Positions 32,640-43,863 of a stretch of 45,191 nucleotides of DNA are shown here, in pieces; position 1 is the stretch's first letter, and each line of letters opens with the position of its first letter. This DNA is from Gnetum montanum (Eukaryota > Streptophyta > Gnetopsida > Gnetales > Gnetaceae). The position numbers and the translations under genes are program-made. The notes below the pieces were generated by a model, which did not search any database, was not told where the DNA came from, and saw only the letters and a list, made by a program, of their open reading frames with translations. The stretch spans positions 150,637-195,827 of the forward strand of contig MNCI01001906.1 in assembly GCA_015680685.1 (NCBI GenBank), read 5' to 3'.

Positions 32640-34988
32640 GCATTACGTTGCTACAGCTAGGTAGGGATTTCACCTTGCATCGCAGGAGCAAGTGGTAGTG
32701 GAGCTATTGGTGGAAGAGATGCAGTCAAATGAGAAGGATGATATGCTTGTGGAATATCACCTCTAAAAGAGGGAGTCCCATAATACTTGTGGACTTGGTA
32801 GTGAGGTTGAGGAGTGACGTGACTAGTAGAGTCACGTGGGGAGATTGGCTGCTGCACGTAATATCCATATGGGTCAAGTTATTAGTAAGGATATTGTTGC
32901 CTTGGTGGTGGCATTCCCCATGATTACAGGCATTTCCACTATTGATATTGCTCAATCGATTGTGGTGGAGTTTCACTAGGATAATACATTAAGGGTTGGT
33001 GTAACTTTCTTGGGTTACCTTGAGGATAAGGTAACCTTTGAGGTGCTTTCCATTTGTTCAATCATGGGTTGAGTGCATACACCCCAGACTCTGCAGATGT
33101 GAGATTACATAGAAACATCCCTTAGGATGGTCATATTAACATATCCCACATCCACTATCATTGTTTATTTCCAACTTTGCAACCTCTTCAATGATGGCAA
33201 CTTTGCCCTTACCTTTGCTACGTGCATGTTTAGCTTCTCTCTTTTTTCTTTTTTGCGATCACTACCTTGCTCTCTAGCCTCCTCTACTATTTTAAAAATA
33301 GTTTGAAATCAATTGTCTAGTGAATCCCACATTTGGTCTACCTTTGCTGAAACTTCTGATGTCATCTTTTGGATAGGAAAATTTTTCCTATTCACCATCC
33401 CTTTGAGTGGTGACTCTTCTTCATCCTCACAAAATCTTACTCCTCTCTTCCAAAGGGAAGGATCTTGGTTATACTCTTCCACACTTTCTCTCTTCCATAG
33501 CTCACCTTCTTCCTTACCAACTTGCTCCAACAGTCTTTAGATTTGATGGGACCTAAGCTCGGATAGTCTTCCTTCGGCATAAGTCCCAAGGGTTCTTCTC
33601 ATTTCATGCCTAAGCCCATCTATGAGATGGTGCAGTTGATCCCTTTGTGAATAACCATGGCTAAGACAATGATGTAATAATGCATAGTATCGGCCCATGG
33701 CAGCATCCAAGGGTTCATGTCCTCCTTGTTTCCAACCTTGGATTTTCTTTTGCAGGTTGGACACTTGAGAGTATATTTGGTACTTATCGTTGAATAATTC
33801 TAACATAGTACTCCATCTACGAATAGATTTCTGTTCTAAGGACCAATACCAGATTTCCACTTCTTTAACTAGTGTCCATGGGAACAACTTAAGTTTTTGT
33901 TATTTGTTCTCTATGTTCTATAAGGCACACACATCATGGAATGCTTGTAAATGATTCTGAGGATCAGCGTTGTATCCCCCTTCAAATCGTGGGATGTTTT
34001 TCATATCTAATCTCTTGATCCTACTATCTTTCTAGTGCCTTGTTGGAATTCTAACAGCCTCAGTTATGTCTAACATACTTCAAGTAGCAAGTAGGGGTTC
34101 ATCATGATCATCTCGTCCATGGTGTCTATGATGCCTACGTTGTTCCCTACTCTCCCTTCTTCTATGTCGTGACTCTCTAGAGTGCCCTCATCCCCTTTCC
34201 TAGTTGTTTCATCTATGACTTCCGCTTTGCCTACCTTTATCCGTATGATCTTTTTCTTTATGACTGCATTCGATTATTGAAGGAGAACGTGAAGGAGATG
34301 ATGAAGGTGAAGAAGAATGAGAACCATTACCATGATGGTGTCTGCTACCTTCTCTTTTGCAGTCTCAGCCCCAATGGTGATTGTGATTAGAATGTCCACT
34401 TTTATCATGAGTTTGTGTCCCTTTTTTAGATCCTTTGTGCCTGTGGGTATTAGAAATTGGGTTATGAATAGTTGAATTAAGGTCCTAATACACAACCTCT
34501 TGGCCAAAGTCAAGGGGAGGAACATCATTGTGTGGGCGACTGCCTGAGGTAGGTTCACCACCCTCATTTTCGCTTAAGACATGTGGGACATCCTAGGATC
34601 ACTTACCCTTCAAAGACTTATGATGTCTCTCCTGTTGCAAGTCCCTTTGACGTTGTGCCTCTATGGGATGGTATTCTCTCAATTCATGGTCTTGCACAAT
34701 GTATTCTATGTGTAAGTGCAGCATGCCAATTCATGTGAGAGCATGAAGAAGCATGCTCGGGACTAAAGGATCAAGAGGTAACACTATGTTACCTTCTAGG
34801 TCTCGCCAACACAGTTATTCGTCTTGATGGAGGATAAAGGTGAAGTCTGGTATATACTCATTGGGATGAATATATACCACTCAAACTTGTTGAGGGGCTG
34901 GCAAATCAACATCATGTGTATTACGTTGTCGATTATTTCCTATTTCAAACCTAGGTGGTGAGGAAATTTTGTACGAAGAAGGAGACAT
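32640..34988 (-). pseudogene. Element E gag
   Basis: The start ATG (34988-34986) opens MSPSSYKISSP, about 120 bp after the primer-binding site. An Arg/Ser/His-rich stretch (about 34130-34400) is followed by the capsid core, open at 33887-33537 (RRWSTMLELFNDKYQ, WKQGGHEPLDAAMGRYYALL). A knuckle-like CGIC...YDHPKGC lies near 33110-33150, and then comes a Pro-rich tail. Several stops and shifts break it. Gag assembles the particle that packages element RNA. Confidence 0.8.
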
Positions 34989-35105
34989 ACTTGTCTATTC
35001 AGTGTGCAATGTACTCTAGTTTATTATTTTCTCAATCAACCCTAATGGTTTGTTCCAACAATGTGAATGATTTCCTAAGTTCTAATTAGCGCACAAACAA
35101 CTAAG

Positions 35106-35123
35106 TCCCTGACAATGGCGCCA
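35106..35123 (-). other. Primer-binding site of element E (tRNA-Asp-like)
   Basis: On the minus strand it reads TGGCGCCATTGTCAGGGA, one base after the LTR end. It closely matches the complement of a plant tRNA-Asp 3' end and is the clearest such site in the window. Confidence 0.8.
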
Positions 35124-35124
35124 A

Positions 35125-36052
35125 TGATGAGTGGCGAGGTACCCCTACACTCAACCATACGAGTACGATCGTTTCACACATGACCTCATTGAATTCCAAG
35201 GACTAAGTGCTTATGCACCCTTATGGAACAAGGACAGGTTGGTTGATCGTTGTCTTCCCAAACTTGTATGTTACGATTGTATGGTTAAGTAAGCTTAAGG
35301 CATATGATTTCTATATCTTTTATGCTTTTATGTCCTGTGCTAATAAGGGAGAAGAGAGAGATAACTAGGTGACTAATTTATCTTAACCACTCATTAACTA
35401 AGTTCTAACTAATCCTAACACCAGCATCTGTTCTCACTTATCGTACACATCTTGAACCAGTGCAACACTACTGGGATTACCAAACACTAATCGTTACTAG
35501 GTTACCAAGTGTTACATGCATGCTCGAAGTGATTATATTGATTGTAACTTAATGATTTTCTTAATTGATCAAAATGAATTGCAATGCTAATAACATAAAT
35601 GTAAAGTGCATAAAATAAAATAAATGCATAAGAAAATAAAATAAAAGAAATGAGTAAGAAAACAAATCTCAAGTGCTGCAAGGATGAATCAAAGAGCTCT
35701 TCTTTATTGCTATACACAAGGTGTGCTCAGGTACATAATGCTTGAATAAAGATCCATCCACACTCCAACCTCCTACTACAGGCACTTGGAAAATACTCTA
35801 ACCTTCAAATAGACCACAAGAGTTTCACTACTTGACTACTACTAGACTTCCTTCCAATTGTGCACTTGGGTACTATATTTATAGACTTGGAAGTAACTAC
35901 TCTAATAATTAGAGTAACATAGCTTCAATAATAACCGCTCTAATAATTAGAGTAATCACTCCAATAATAGCCACTCTAATTATTAGAGTAACCACTGCAA
36001 TAATAACCGCTTTAATAATTAGAATAAACTGCTAGAGTAACCACTCTCATTA
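35125..36052 (-). repeat. Element E 5' LTR (928 bp)
   Basis: It starts TGATGAGTGGCGAGG and ends CTCTCATTA in plus orientation. The terminal CA has mutated to TA. It is nearly collinear with 26612-27691. Its U3 array (about 35895-36035) has four full dyads of the CTCTAATAATTAGAG type. Confidence 0.92.
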
Positions 36053-36057
36053 GATGG
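36053..36057. other. Target-site duplication of E, right copy
   Basis: GATGG directly follows the right LTR and matches 26607-26611. Confidence 0.85.
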
Positions 36058-37685
36058 TACGATCGATTGTGGTACTATCTATAATTATCGTGTGGGAGAG
36101 GAAATCTTCCAAGCATGTGCTTTTGCACAAAATTTAGATTTAAGGCACCTACCCAATACTCCTATAGATGCAACAAAACTGGGCAATGGCCCTTTGGGTT
36201 GTCATACATGCAGATTTCACATCCATTATCTTTTTCTATGGTTGAGTCTATAGCCTCTCTTCCTTTAGCCATTTTTCCCATTTGAGGAAAAGTGTTCCTA
36301 GTTGTTTCTGGGTTTTGTATCCTTTGTTGATTATGATCACTTAGCTTATTTTGCATGATCCTCTCCTCAACTGTTTTAATGAGAGTTGAAACATTTTCAT
36401 ATATCCAATTGGACATCTTATTAACCTTTGCTTCAAGTTCATTAATAGATTTCTGTATTGGCAAGGTTTGTTGTGGAATCACCTTATCAAGAGCAGTTTC
36501 ATTCTCCTTATCATAGATGTAGACCTCCTCCTATTGAATAGTTCGGTCCCATTGATATTTCTTAACATTCTCCCATTTGCATATCTCTCCTTCTTATTTC
36601 GCCACATTCTTGATTAACTCTTTGATTTGATGGGTTCATAGCTCGTATAATTGACCTAGAGCATACATCCCAAGGGTCTCCCTTGCTTCATTACAAAGTA
36701 CATCTATGATGTGGAAAAGTTGACTTTCCTTAGAGAAACCATGGCCTAGGCATCTATGTAGTAGCGAATAGTTTCTTTCCAAGGCCACTTCCAAGGGTTC
36801 ATGTTTTTCTTGCTTCCACTCTTGGATTTCTTTTCTTAAGTTGGACACTCTTGCATAGGTTTTGTATTTTTCATTGAAAAGTTCTAGCATTGTGGACCAC
36901 TAGTGAATGGAACTTAGTTCCAACGATCTATACTAACTTTCAACTTCATTGATTAGTATCCTAGGAAAGAGCTTAAGCTTTTGCAATTCATTTTCAATGT
37001 TATAGTAGACACAGGCATCCTAGAAGGCTTTTAAATAATGTTGTGGATTTGAATCATAACCTCCTGCAAATTTAGGGATATTATTCATGTCAAACTTAGG
37101 TAAATGACTCTTTTTGCAATGCTTGTGAGATATCTTTACTACCCTTGTGATCTGCATTAGGTCCTTAGTGGCCAACAAGGGTTCATCATCATCAAATATG
37201 TTGTGATGAAAATTTCTATTTCTATTTTTTTGATTATGATGATCTTTTCTATGCTCATTGTGATGTCTTTGATTTTTCCCTTGGGTTCAATTTCTATCTT
37301 TGTATTTTCCCTATAGTGGAGCTCTATCTCTATACCTACATTCATCTTCATCAGAACTAGACATTGAAGAGGAAGATGAAGATGAGAAACTAGAAGAATT
37401 GTCATGGCTTCAATGGTGTTCTTCAAGGTCCTTTGATTTATCATCTCTGGGTTTTGGGGAGGTCTTAGGCTTTGAGGCCTCCCCTAATTTAGGACCTACA
37501 TTATCTCCTCTAGGATTTTCTGTCTTAGGTGAATGTAGTCTTTGAGTGTTGTCAAGGTGGTCATGGTCATAAGAAATCCTTGCATAAAGTTGGTCACTCC
37601 AATTTTCTTCATCATATATCTCGTTAGATCTCCAATGAATGTGTTCATTATACAGTGCATTATCACTTTCATGTAAGAGAGACAT
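36058..37685 (-). pseudogene. Element C gag, 5' part
   Basis: The start ATG (37685-37683) opens MSLLHESDNALYNEHIHW about 110 bp after the primer-binding site. The acidic/basic N-terminal region is followed by the capsid core, open at 36890-36636 (MLELFNEKYKTYARVSNLRK, with HEPLEVALERNYSLL). A knuckle-like CEICMYDNPKGHC follows (36196-36234), in which the expected His is Asn. The gene continues at 26611 across the E insertion. Confidence 0.75.
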
Positions 37686-37793
37686 TGTTGTTGGTTTATG
37701 GTGTGTGTGAGCTAATAGTTTCTAAAAGATATGTCATTAATCTCTTTTACAGTGATCAAGTATAATATAATTAATCTAGATAACTAGCACCAT

Positions 37794-37810
37794 CCTTGGT
37801 AATAGTGCCA
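37794..37810 (-). other. Primer-binding site of element C
   Basis: On the minus strand it reads TGGCACTATTACCAAGG, directly after the LTR end. It is a diverged form of the tRNA-Asp-like site of E and B. Confidence 0.6.
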
Positions 37811-37811
37811 A

Positions 37812-38114
37812 TGATGAGCGGCAAGGTATCCTTATGCTCAACCATATGAATCACAAGCATTCACACATGATTTAGTCAAATTCCATGAATAGAACTAGTT
37901 GTGGTATCTACATTGTTATGCTCTGATTGCAGTTCATTGTCTTCCCACTTGGACTAGTGGTAGCTTTGTCACGTATGGGTTAGTCCAAAGTGAGGCATAT
38001 GATGTTTATTATTTTATGTTTTATAAATTTGATTTCCTAAAATAAGAATGAAAGGTAAAGTAATTGAAGATCTAATTCATCTATTGCCTAGCTAGCTTAA
38101 CACAAGTACCTGCT
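37812..38114 (-). repeat. Element C 5' LTR remnant
   Basis: It starts TGATGAGCGGCAAGG and matches the first 300 bp of the LTR at 23088. The match stops at CACAAGTACCTGCT, where D's LTR begins. Confidence 0.8.
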
Positions 38115-38947
38115 TGATGAGTGGCGAGGTACCCCTACACTCAACCATATGAATACGAGCGTTACATGCACGATCCGGTCAAACTCCGCAAATGAACTAG
38201 TTGTGGCACTTAGATAGTTAGCCTTAGGTCGCAGTTCACTGTCTTCCCACCTAGACTAGTATTAGCTTTGTCACGTATGGTTTAGTCCAGAGTGAGGTGT
38301 ATGATGTGTTCTAACCTAATGCTACTCCTAAAGGCAATGAAAAGTAATATTATCTAAGCTAAGAGAGAAAGGATAAGAGAATCTATCCTAGCCTAAGTGC
38401 GATGAGCATCCATTCCTTGATTATCCGTACACATCTTGGACTTCATGCACAACTACCACTGGGATTACCAAGCGTAGATCCTAGGTACGCTACTAGGTTA
38501 CCAAGTAGTCACACTTAAATGCTCGTAATCAAGTCGTACTCATTCCATGTTTTAACGTGAGTTTAAGGGTGAGAGAGATTAACTAGGAAAGAAATAAATA
38601 ATAATAAGAATTAAATAATTAATTAAACTAAGTGAATTCTACAATGATGAAGTAATCTTGATCCTTATTTCTGGTCATGTGCATGTCCAAGTATGTCACA
38701 CTCGAATAAAGGATGCCATACAATTACATTCACCACACTGCTGGCATAAACTGGGAAATATTCTATCTCTAGAGGGATAAAACTACCAAATTTTCACTAA
38801 GGAACCAAGTCTAAGTATCTAAAATTGGAAAAGTTACCTCTTATTTATAGACATTGCGGCAGGCCGCAATATCGCATATGCAATATCGTGACTAGCATGC
38901 GATATCACGTACGCGATATCGCAGTCGCCCTATATGACAACTCATCA
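38115..38947 (-). repeat. Element D 3' LTR (833 bp)
   Basis: In plus orientation it starts TGATGAGTGGCGAGG and ends ACTCATCA before the reversed polypurine tract. U3 (about 38855-38935) is a cluster of palindromes including GCGATATCGC, GCATATGC and ATATCGCATATG, beside a TATA box at 38842-38849 (TATAAATA on the minus strand). It resembles the LTR of A in layout. Confidence 0.85.
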
Positions 38948-38960
38948 TACCCCCACAACT
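38948..38960 (-). other. Polypurine tract of element D
   Basis: On the minus strand it reads AGTTGTGGGGGTA before the LTR, identical to that of B. Confidence 0.8.
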
Positions 38961-39111
38961 GAATGAAAACTCATCCTTGAGTTACAATGATTACATAGTG
39001 GATAGATATGGGATTATTAGATGGGAAAATGGGTTTATGTTGTAGTGTGGAATGAAAAAAAAACAAAGCTACAACACACAGAATGTTCTACATCTACAAA
39101 AATTTTGGAAC

Positions 39112-41898
39112 TCATGTAGTTCCTGGTGGTGGTGGCTCCTCCATTGGTGCCTTCCCTTTGTCTTGTGCTCCAAGTTTTTAGGCTTGATGGTATTGAAGTA
39201 TGGCCTGGAGCTTCTCCTCTTTGGTCTGAGGATCTTGTGTCATCCATGCTAATGTTCCAACATTTGATGGAGTCGACACTTCCCATGGACAAGGTAGTTG
39301 CGGAAACATTTGATTGGCCTTGACATACCAAGCTGGGAACACTTGTCATTCCTCCTCATAGGCTCTGGCTTTATCCTTGTACTCATGAAAGTATGCTAGC
39401 TATTAAGCCAAGTCCGTTGTGACACCTTTCTGTCCTTGGTAGCTGGCTTTTACCACGTCAATTTTAGAATTTACAACTTCTAGTTTTTCCAACAACTTCT
39501 TACGCTCTGCAAATTCTTCTTCGTATTTAATATGGGTGGTTGCTACCTGCTGCTCGAGCTCTATCCTCAGGCACCCTGCTGTTAACATGGCAAGGTTGGC
39601 ATACCTTAAATTTGCCAACTCCATGTACTTTGTCAAATCCTAAATCTGTAGGTCCTAGCTCTTAACTTTCGCTTGGTGAACAAAGGCATATGTGTCCAAT
39701 ATGGCCCACTCGTCAGTGTGTTGAGCACTGATAGTGTTGATTTAGGCCTTAGTCATATGGATCTCCTTTTCAAGGATGTATTTATACATCCCCACCTGAT
39801 CATAGAAGTGCTCCTTCAGCTTCTCATGTCATTTAGCCTCATTTTTCCATGCACTTATCTCAATAGCTGACTATTGACAAATGGCATGTACCTCCTCCAT
39901 CAAGAGGGTTTGATTTTCTCTGGCTAAATGGCTTACATCTTGGTTGACCCATATGAATTGTTCTCATAATTGATGGAAGTGTTCATCGAGAACATTCTTT
40001 TTCTTTTCTACAGTGGTCAACCAAAGGTTGTATGCAATAAGCTACTTATTTTCTTCTTGTAAGGCCTTGAGTACCTTAGGATGCGCATGAGTTTGCACCT
40101 ATGCTGCGGAGGCATCCCAAACAACCTTCTCTTTTTCATCAGCCACCCTTTTATTCTCTGCTATTAGCTTAGTTAGCTACTTAGTTCTAAAATTATCTAG
40201 TTGGTTTGCAAGAACAAATTGCAAAGGATCCCGCTATGCTGCTTGTAGGGCCACGAGCTATTCTTGCAATTTCTGCACTTCAGCTTCAGCATGCTCGGCC
40301 CTCACTTCTATTAAGAACAGCTTCCCCTTTGTGGAAATGAGGTCTGACTGAATTGCTATAACATCTTGAGGGATGTCAAATAGGGACTTCATTACTTTCC
40401 CTGTTTGAAGCAATCTATCAAGCACATCCTCATGTTTCGCAGGAGTCATTGAGGTTCCGACCAAAGTTTGAGCATCCCGTGCTCCTATGAGATCTACCGG
40501 TGGCACAGCAGGTATGTTGAAGGATTCTTTGATGTGGTTTACGACCACTTCTATAGGTCCTATGGCATTTTGGTGTTGCATGACCACCACGGTGGCCCCT
40601 TCACCAGTTTCTAATTGCACCTAGAAAGATGCTGCATTTCCTGAGATCTATTGTGACCATCTACTTTCCCCTTCTCTTGTGTGAATAGATACTTTCCCCC
40701 TTATGCGATCCAATGAAATAGTAGGCTAAATGGCATCATCGATGATGCAAAAGAGGTTTGCATCATCACAGCTTTCCCAATTGATCATCTCAGCGATGGC
40801 CCTAAGATGGCTCATCAACGATCTGTAGTCTTGCGGCGGCTGTTGATCCTGGCCTGTGCTAGGCCCTGCTTCCTATTGTTGGCTAGGACTTGTGCTTGGA
40901 GGTTGGCTGGGTCCTACAAGTTGAGTTGTAGTTGGTCTAGCCATCTTTTCTTCTTCTTGTTCTGGTCCCCGCTCTTCGCCAGTGCTTTTCCTTGGAGTTG
41001 GTGCCTTTAGCAATTCAGCATATGAAGTAGTTTGGGCTTTGTGGAGGACATCATTGGTGTACCCCTAAATACCAGCACATCACCAAAGCTTTCTGATAAG
41101 ACAAGGGAAAGGCAGTGCCATCTTCCCTGTCTTCCGTTCCTCGAATCACCTTAGGATCTCTGTTAAATATAGATGGGGCAGGTTAGCATTAACCTTTTCC
41201 ATCAGCATTGCACATCCTATAGCCGCATACATTGATATTCTTTTTAAGCCCTTTGTGGGGAAGAGGTGATATGTTCCAATTTTGAAGTAAATCCTCTCTT
41301 CCGTCGTTAACTCACCAAATGTTTTATCTCTACCATAAGCATTCTCCAACCAATCCTTTCGCACATCGGGGTTTAAATAGGTGGATAATTGAGCAACTCT
41401 TGACCCTATATTTGGAAGGTTTAACACTTTTGAAATGGCCTAGGCAGAGAAGTCAACTATCACACCACAAATATTGATAGTGGTGCCTTGCTCCCTATTG
41501 TGCCAAAATTGGTACGTCTCTCCTAGGTACCAGGCACCACTCTCAGAGAGGATAGGTCATAAGGGAGATCCTTTTAGGTGATCCCTAATGGCCTCAGGAG
41601 CTAACTCTACATATGATTCAAATTTCAATTCCACAATCACCGCAGCGAATGTGGACTTTTCATGGATGGCCTGAACACAATCTTGGGGCAACATGAGTTG
41701 TTGTCCCTGTTCAGGTGCTGCAACAACACCTCCTTCTGCCTGCCCAAACTGTACGGTAAGAGGATCTTCTTGATGAATGATAAATGATTGTTCCTCTTAT
41801 TCTGCATGTTTTCCAGTAGGATCTTGTCTTCCACCTCTCCGAGGTTGTTTGCTTCCACCTTGAGAAGGACCTTCCTGTTGTCCACGTTTCGGGGCCAT
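39112..41898 (-). pseudogene. Element D accessory ORF (929 codons, stops only)
   Basis: From the ATG (41898-41896, opening MAPKRGQQEGPSQGGSK, basic) to TGA (39114-39112) is 929 codons. The four main open pieces checked share one frame, with stops but no net shift. The core at residues 158-250 reads LTTEERIYFKIGTYHLFPT and then CAMLMEKVNANLPH. Residues 427-546 (GATVVVMQHQNAI, HIKESFNI) match B. Residues after 546 are rich in Lys, Glu, Ala and Leu and coiled-coil-like. The tail has WYVKANQMFPQLPCPW, TPSN and a Pro run. No membrane segment or metal-binding cluster is seen. The function is unknown. A PF20167-like domain is possible but unverified. Confidence 0.75.
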
Positions 41899-42363
41899 TT
41901 GCAATCACACAGGGCTAAGCGTTAGTAAGGTTATTTTTAAAATTAGGTTATACCTTACTGCTTGCCTTAATTAATGATCTTATATTATCATGTGTGATAT
42001 TGCCTGAAAAACTGTAATAATGAGTCTTGTGACTTAGGTGGTTTCCCATTTTAGTTTCCCAATATACCTAGGGATTAAATGATTTTTAGGCACAATTATT
42101 CTAAGTGTTATAGTTAATTATCCTAAATGATGTCCTTTGGGCAATGATAAATTCTAAAAAAGTTAGGCACTTTTTGGAAGATGTCCCTCCCCATGATTAA
42201 GCTGAACACTCCAGGTTCAAGCAAGTTCAAACAAAATTAAAATTGAAGTACCAGCGAGCAAGATATAGTTAGAAAAGCAAGGGGCTCTCAATCGCAAGTC
42301 ATAGAGAAAAAATTCAAAAAATCCCCTATGTGAATGGCAAAAATGATACTAAGTGTTGTCAGG

Positions 42364-42476
42364 GGGTCACCTATTTATAGGTGGCGGGGACACGATATCG
42401 CGTACAATACATCGCGTACGCGATATCACGTCGGCCACGATATCGCATACGCGATATCATGACCCTAGTGACATGA
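42364..42476 (-). promoter_or_regulatory. Internal promoter-like block before accessory ORF of D
   Basis: On the minus strand four GATATC palindromes (two within CGATATCG) and the 14-bp palindrome ATCGCGTACGCGAT (about 42410-42423) precede a CTATAAATAG TATA box (42371-42380). This is the same order and similar sequence as in D's LTR U3. It lies about 470 bp upstream of the accessory ATG and far inside the element, so it looks like a second promoter for that ORF. Confidence 0.6.
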
Positions 42477-42479
42477 GGC

Positions 42480-43863
42480 ACAACTAAAAATACTAAATTT
42501 TTAAAGGATTTTCTTGAAATCAACGTGGTAAGATGAGGACATTGGGCTATTATGAAGGAGTTCTAGGGTAATTCCATTAACTCGAAAGGCACAATTAATG
42601 ATGATGGTGTGGATTTTATCAATAAAACCTTGGGTGGTAAGAAAAAGGTTATGTAATGGTACATAGGAACATTATTATTTAGAGGGATAATAGTAGGGAA
42701 AGAAAATCATTAAAATTATACTGAGGGTAAAAAATGGTGTGTGTGAGCTATGTCATAAGTGAATATTACAAAAGATTACACAAGTGGGTCCTCCCCAAAG
42801 TAGGTTTCAACCTATAATGCCCTTGTGTAACCACACTTAAAGTGTCCGTGGGCACTAGAAGGGTTAGATGTAATCTGCACTAACTCCACAAAACACACAC
42901 ATGTAAATATCACCAGAATGAGGTAAGAATTCTATGTTATAGGGGACACGAGCTACAATTACATGAATAGTGAGATGAGATGAAGTATAGAAAGGGATTG
43001 TAGAGATCAAGACATGAGGTAACTAACCTAGGGCATAGTGAATCCTGCGTGTAAAGCATGATTAACATGTGATTAACCCATCATTCCAAGATCAGGACCA
43101 AGTCCATTCCTCTAATCAGTGACAACGCATTGTTTCATCCCATGATGAGCAACTATGAGAGTACCATAACAACAAGGCATGCGATCACTTGGCGTTTTGT
43201 TCAAGGGAGGAGTGATTTTTGTTTTGTGGAACTTTTCTTTTCATTTTCTTTTCTCTTTCTTTTTTTTCTTTTTTTGAATATTGAATCCATAGAAGTCACC
43301 AACCTTCAGGCATGGATGCATGTCTTTCCAGTGGGACCCCCTAGAAAAGAATTGGATTTTTGAGTGCCCTTTTGATTACTCTTACTCCTATTTTTCATTA
43401 GATCTACAAGGATCTTAGTACAACCACGTTGCATGATAACTCCCACAGATGTCACCAAAGAGAATCCACAAGTCCCCTTGATGTCACATCCTAATCATTC
43501 CCTCTTGGTCCATTCTTCTTCATTCCGGGTACAATGAACACAAAATTACTTTTAAGTTTTAAGAATGTCAAGAATATCACTATACCCTCGAACAAGACCT
43601 CTTATTTGTAGAGTGGATGAGTGGGTGTAATGGACTCACTATCCAAATAATTAATTACTCATGACTTAATAACATAGAACACACCTCAACCAATGATCCA
43701 CATGAGTGTTTTATTCATAGACGAGATTACTTACAAAAACGTAAAAGGACAAAAACACCAAAAGATAGAAAGATAAAACAAGAAGTTGAAAAATGAAAAA
43801 ATGGAAAACAAAAGGTTGTAAAATTAAAGAAAAATAAAAAATGGTTATTAATCCTACTTGTTA
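42480..43863 (-). other. Element D noncoding region between gag and internal promoter
   Basis: No gene is supported. Shared landmarks with A, B, C and E include GTGGGTCCTCCCCAAAG (about 42784-42800), an inverted CCTTCAGGCATGGATGCATG block (about 43303-43322) and a T-rich tract (43235-43275). At the gag border the minus strand reads TTAGTTATGGGGGATA (about 43877-43892), a polypurine-like motif. Confidence 0.6.

Larger units (their letters stand above)
26612..36052 (-). mobile_element. Element E: structurally complete Ty3/gypsy element
   Basis: A 9.4-kb minus-strand element with both LTRs, a primer-binding site, gag, protease, RT, integrase, 3' region, polypurine tract and a GATGG target duplication. 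The LTRs agree closely apart from array copy number, and most differences appear to be transitions. It is not autonomous. RT has lost an active-site Asp, RNase H is deleted, integrase lacks its Glu, and stops are scattered. It has no accessory ORF. It split the gag of element C. Confidence 0.92.
23088..38114 (-). mobile_element. Element C: gag-only Ty3/gypsy element hosting E
   Basis: Read on the minus strand: a 5' LTR remnant (37812-38114, cut by D), a primer-binding site, gag (37685-36058 continuing 26611-25724), about 1.9 kb of 3' noncoding region, and a 3' LTR (23088 to about the N gap). Gag runs straight into the 3' region that normally follows integrase, and no RT, RNase H or integrase sequence occurs. 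This makes it a gag-bearing non-autonomous element of the TR-GAG kind. E is inserted inside its gag. Confidence 0.75.

Noticed and set aside
40807-41010. 67-codon plus-strand frame, Trp/Leu-rich
   Set aside because: It is antisense shadow of the accessory ORF in D.
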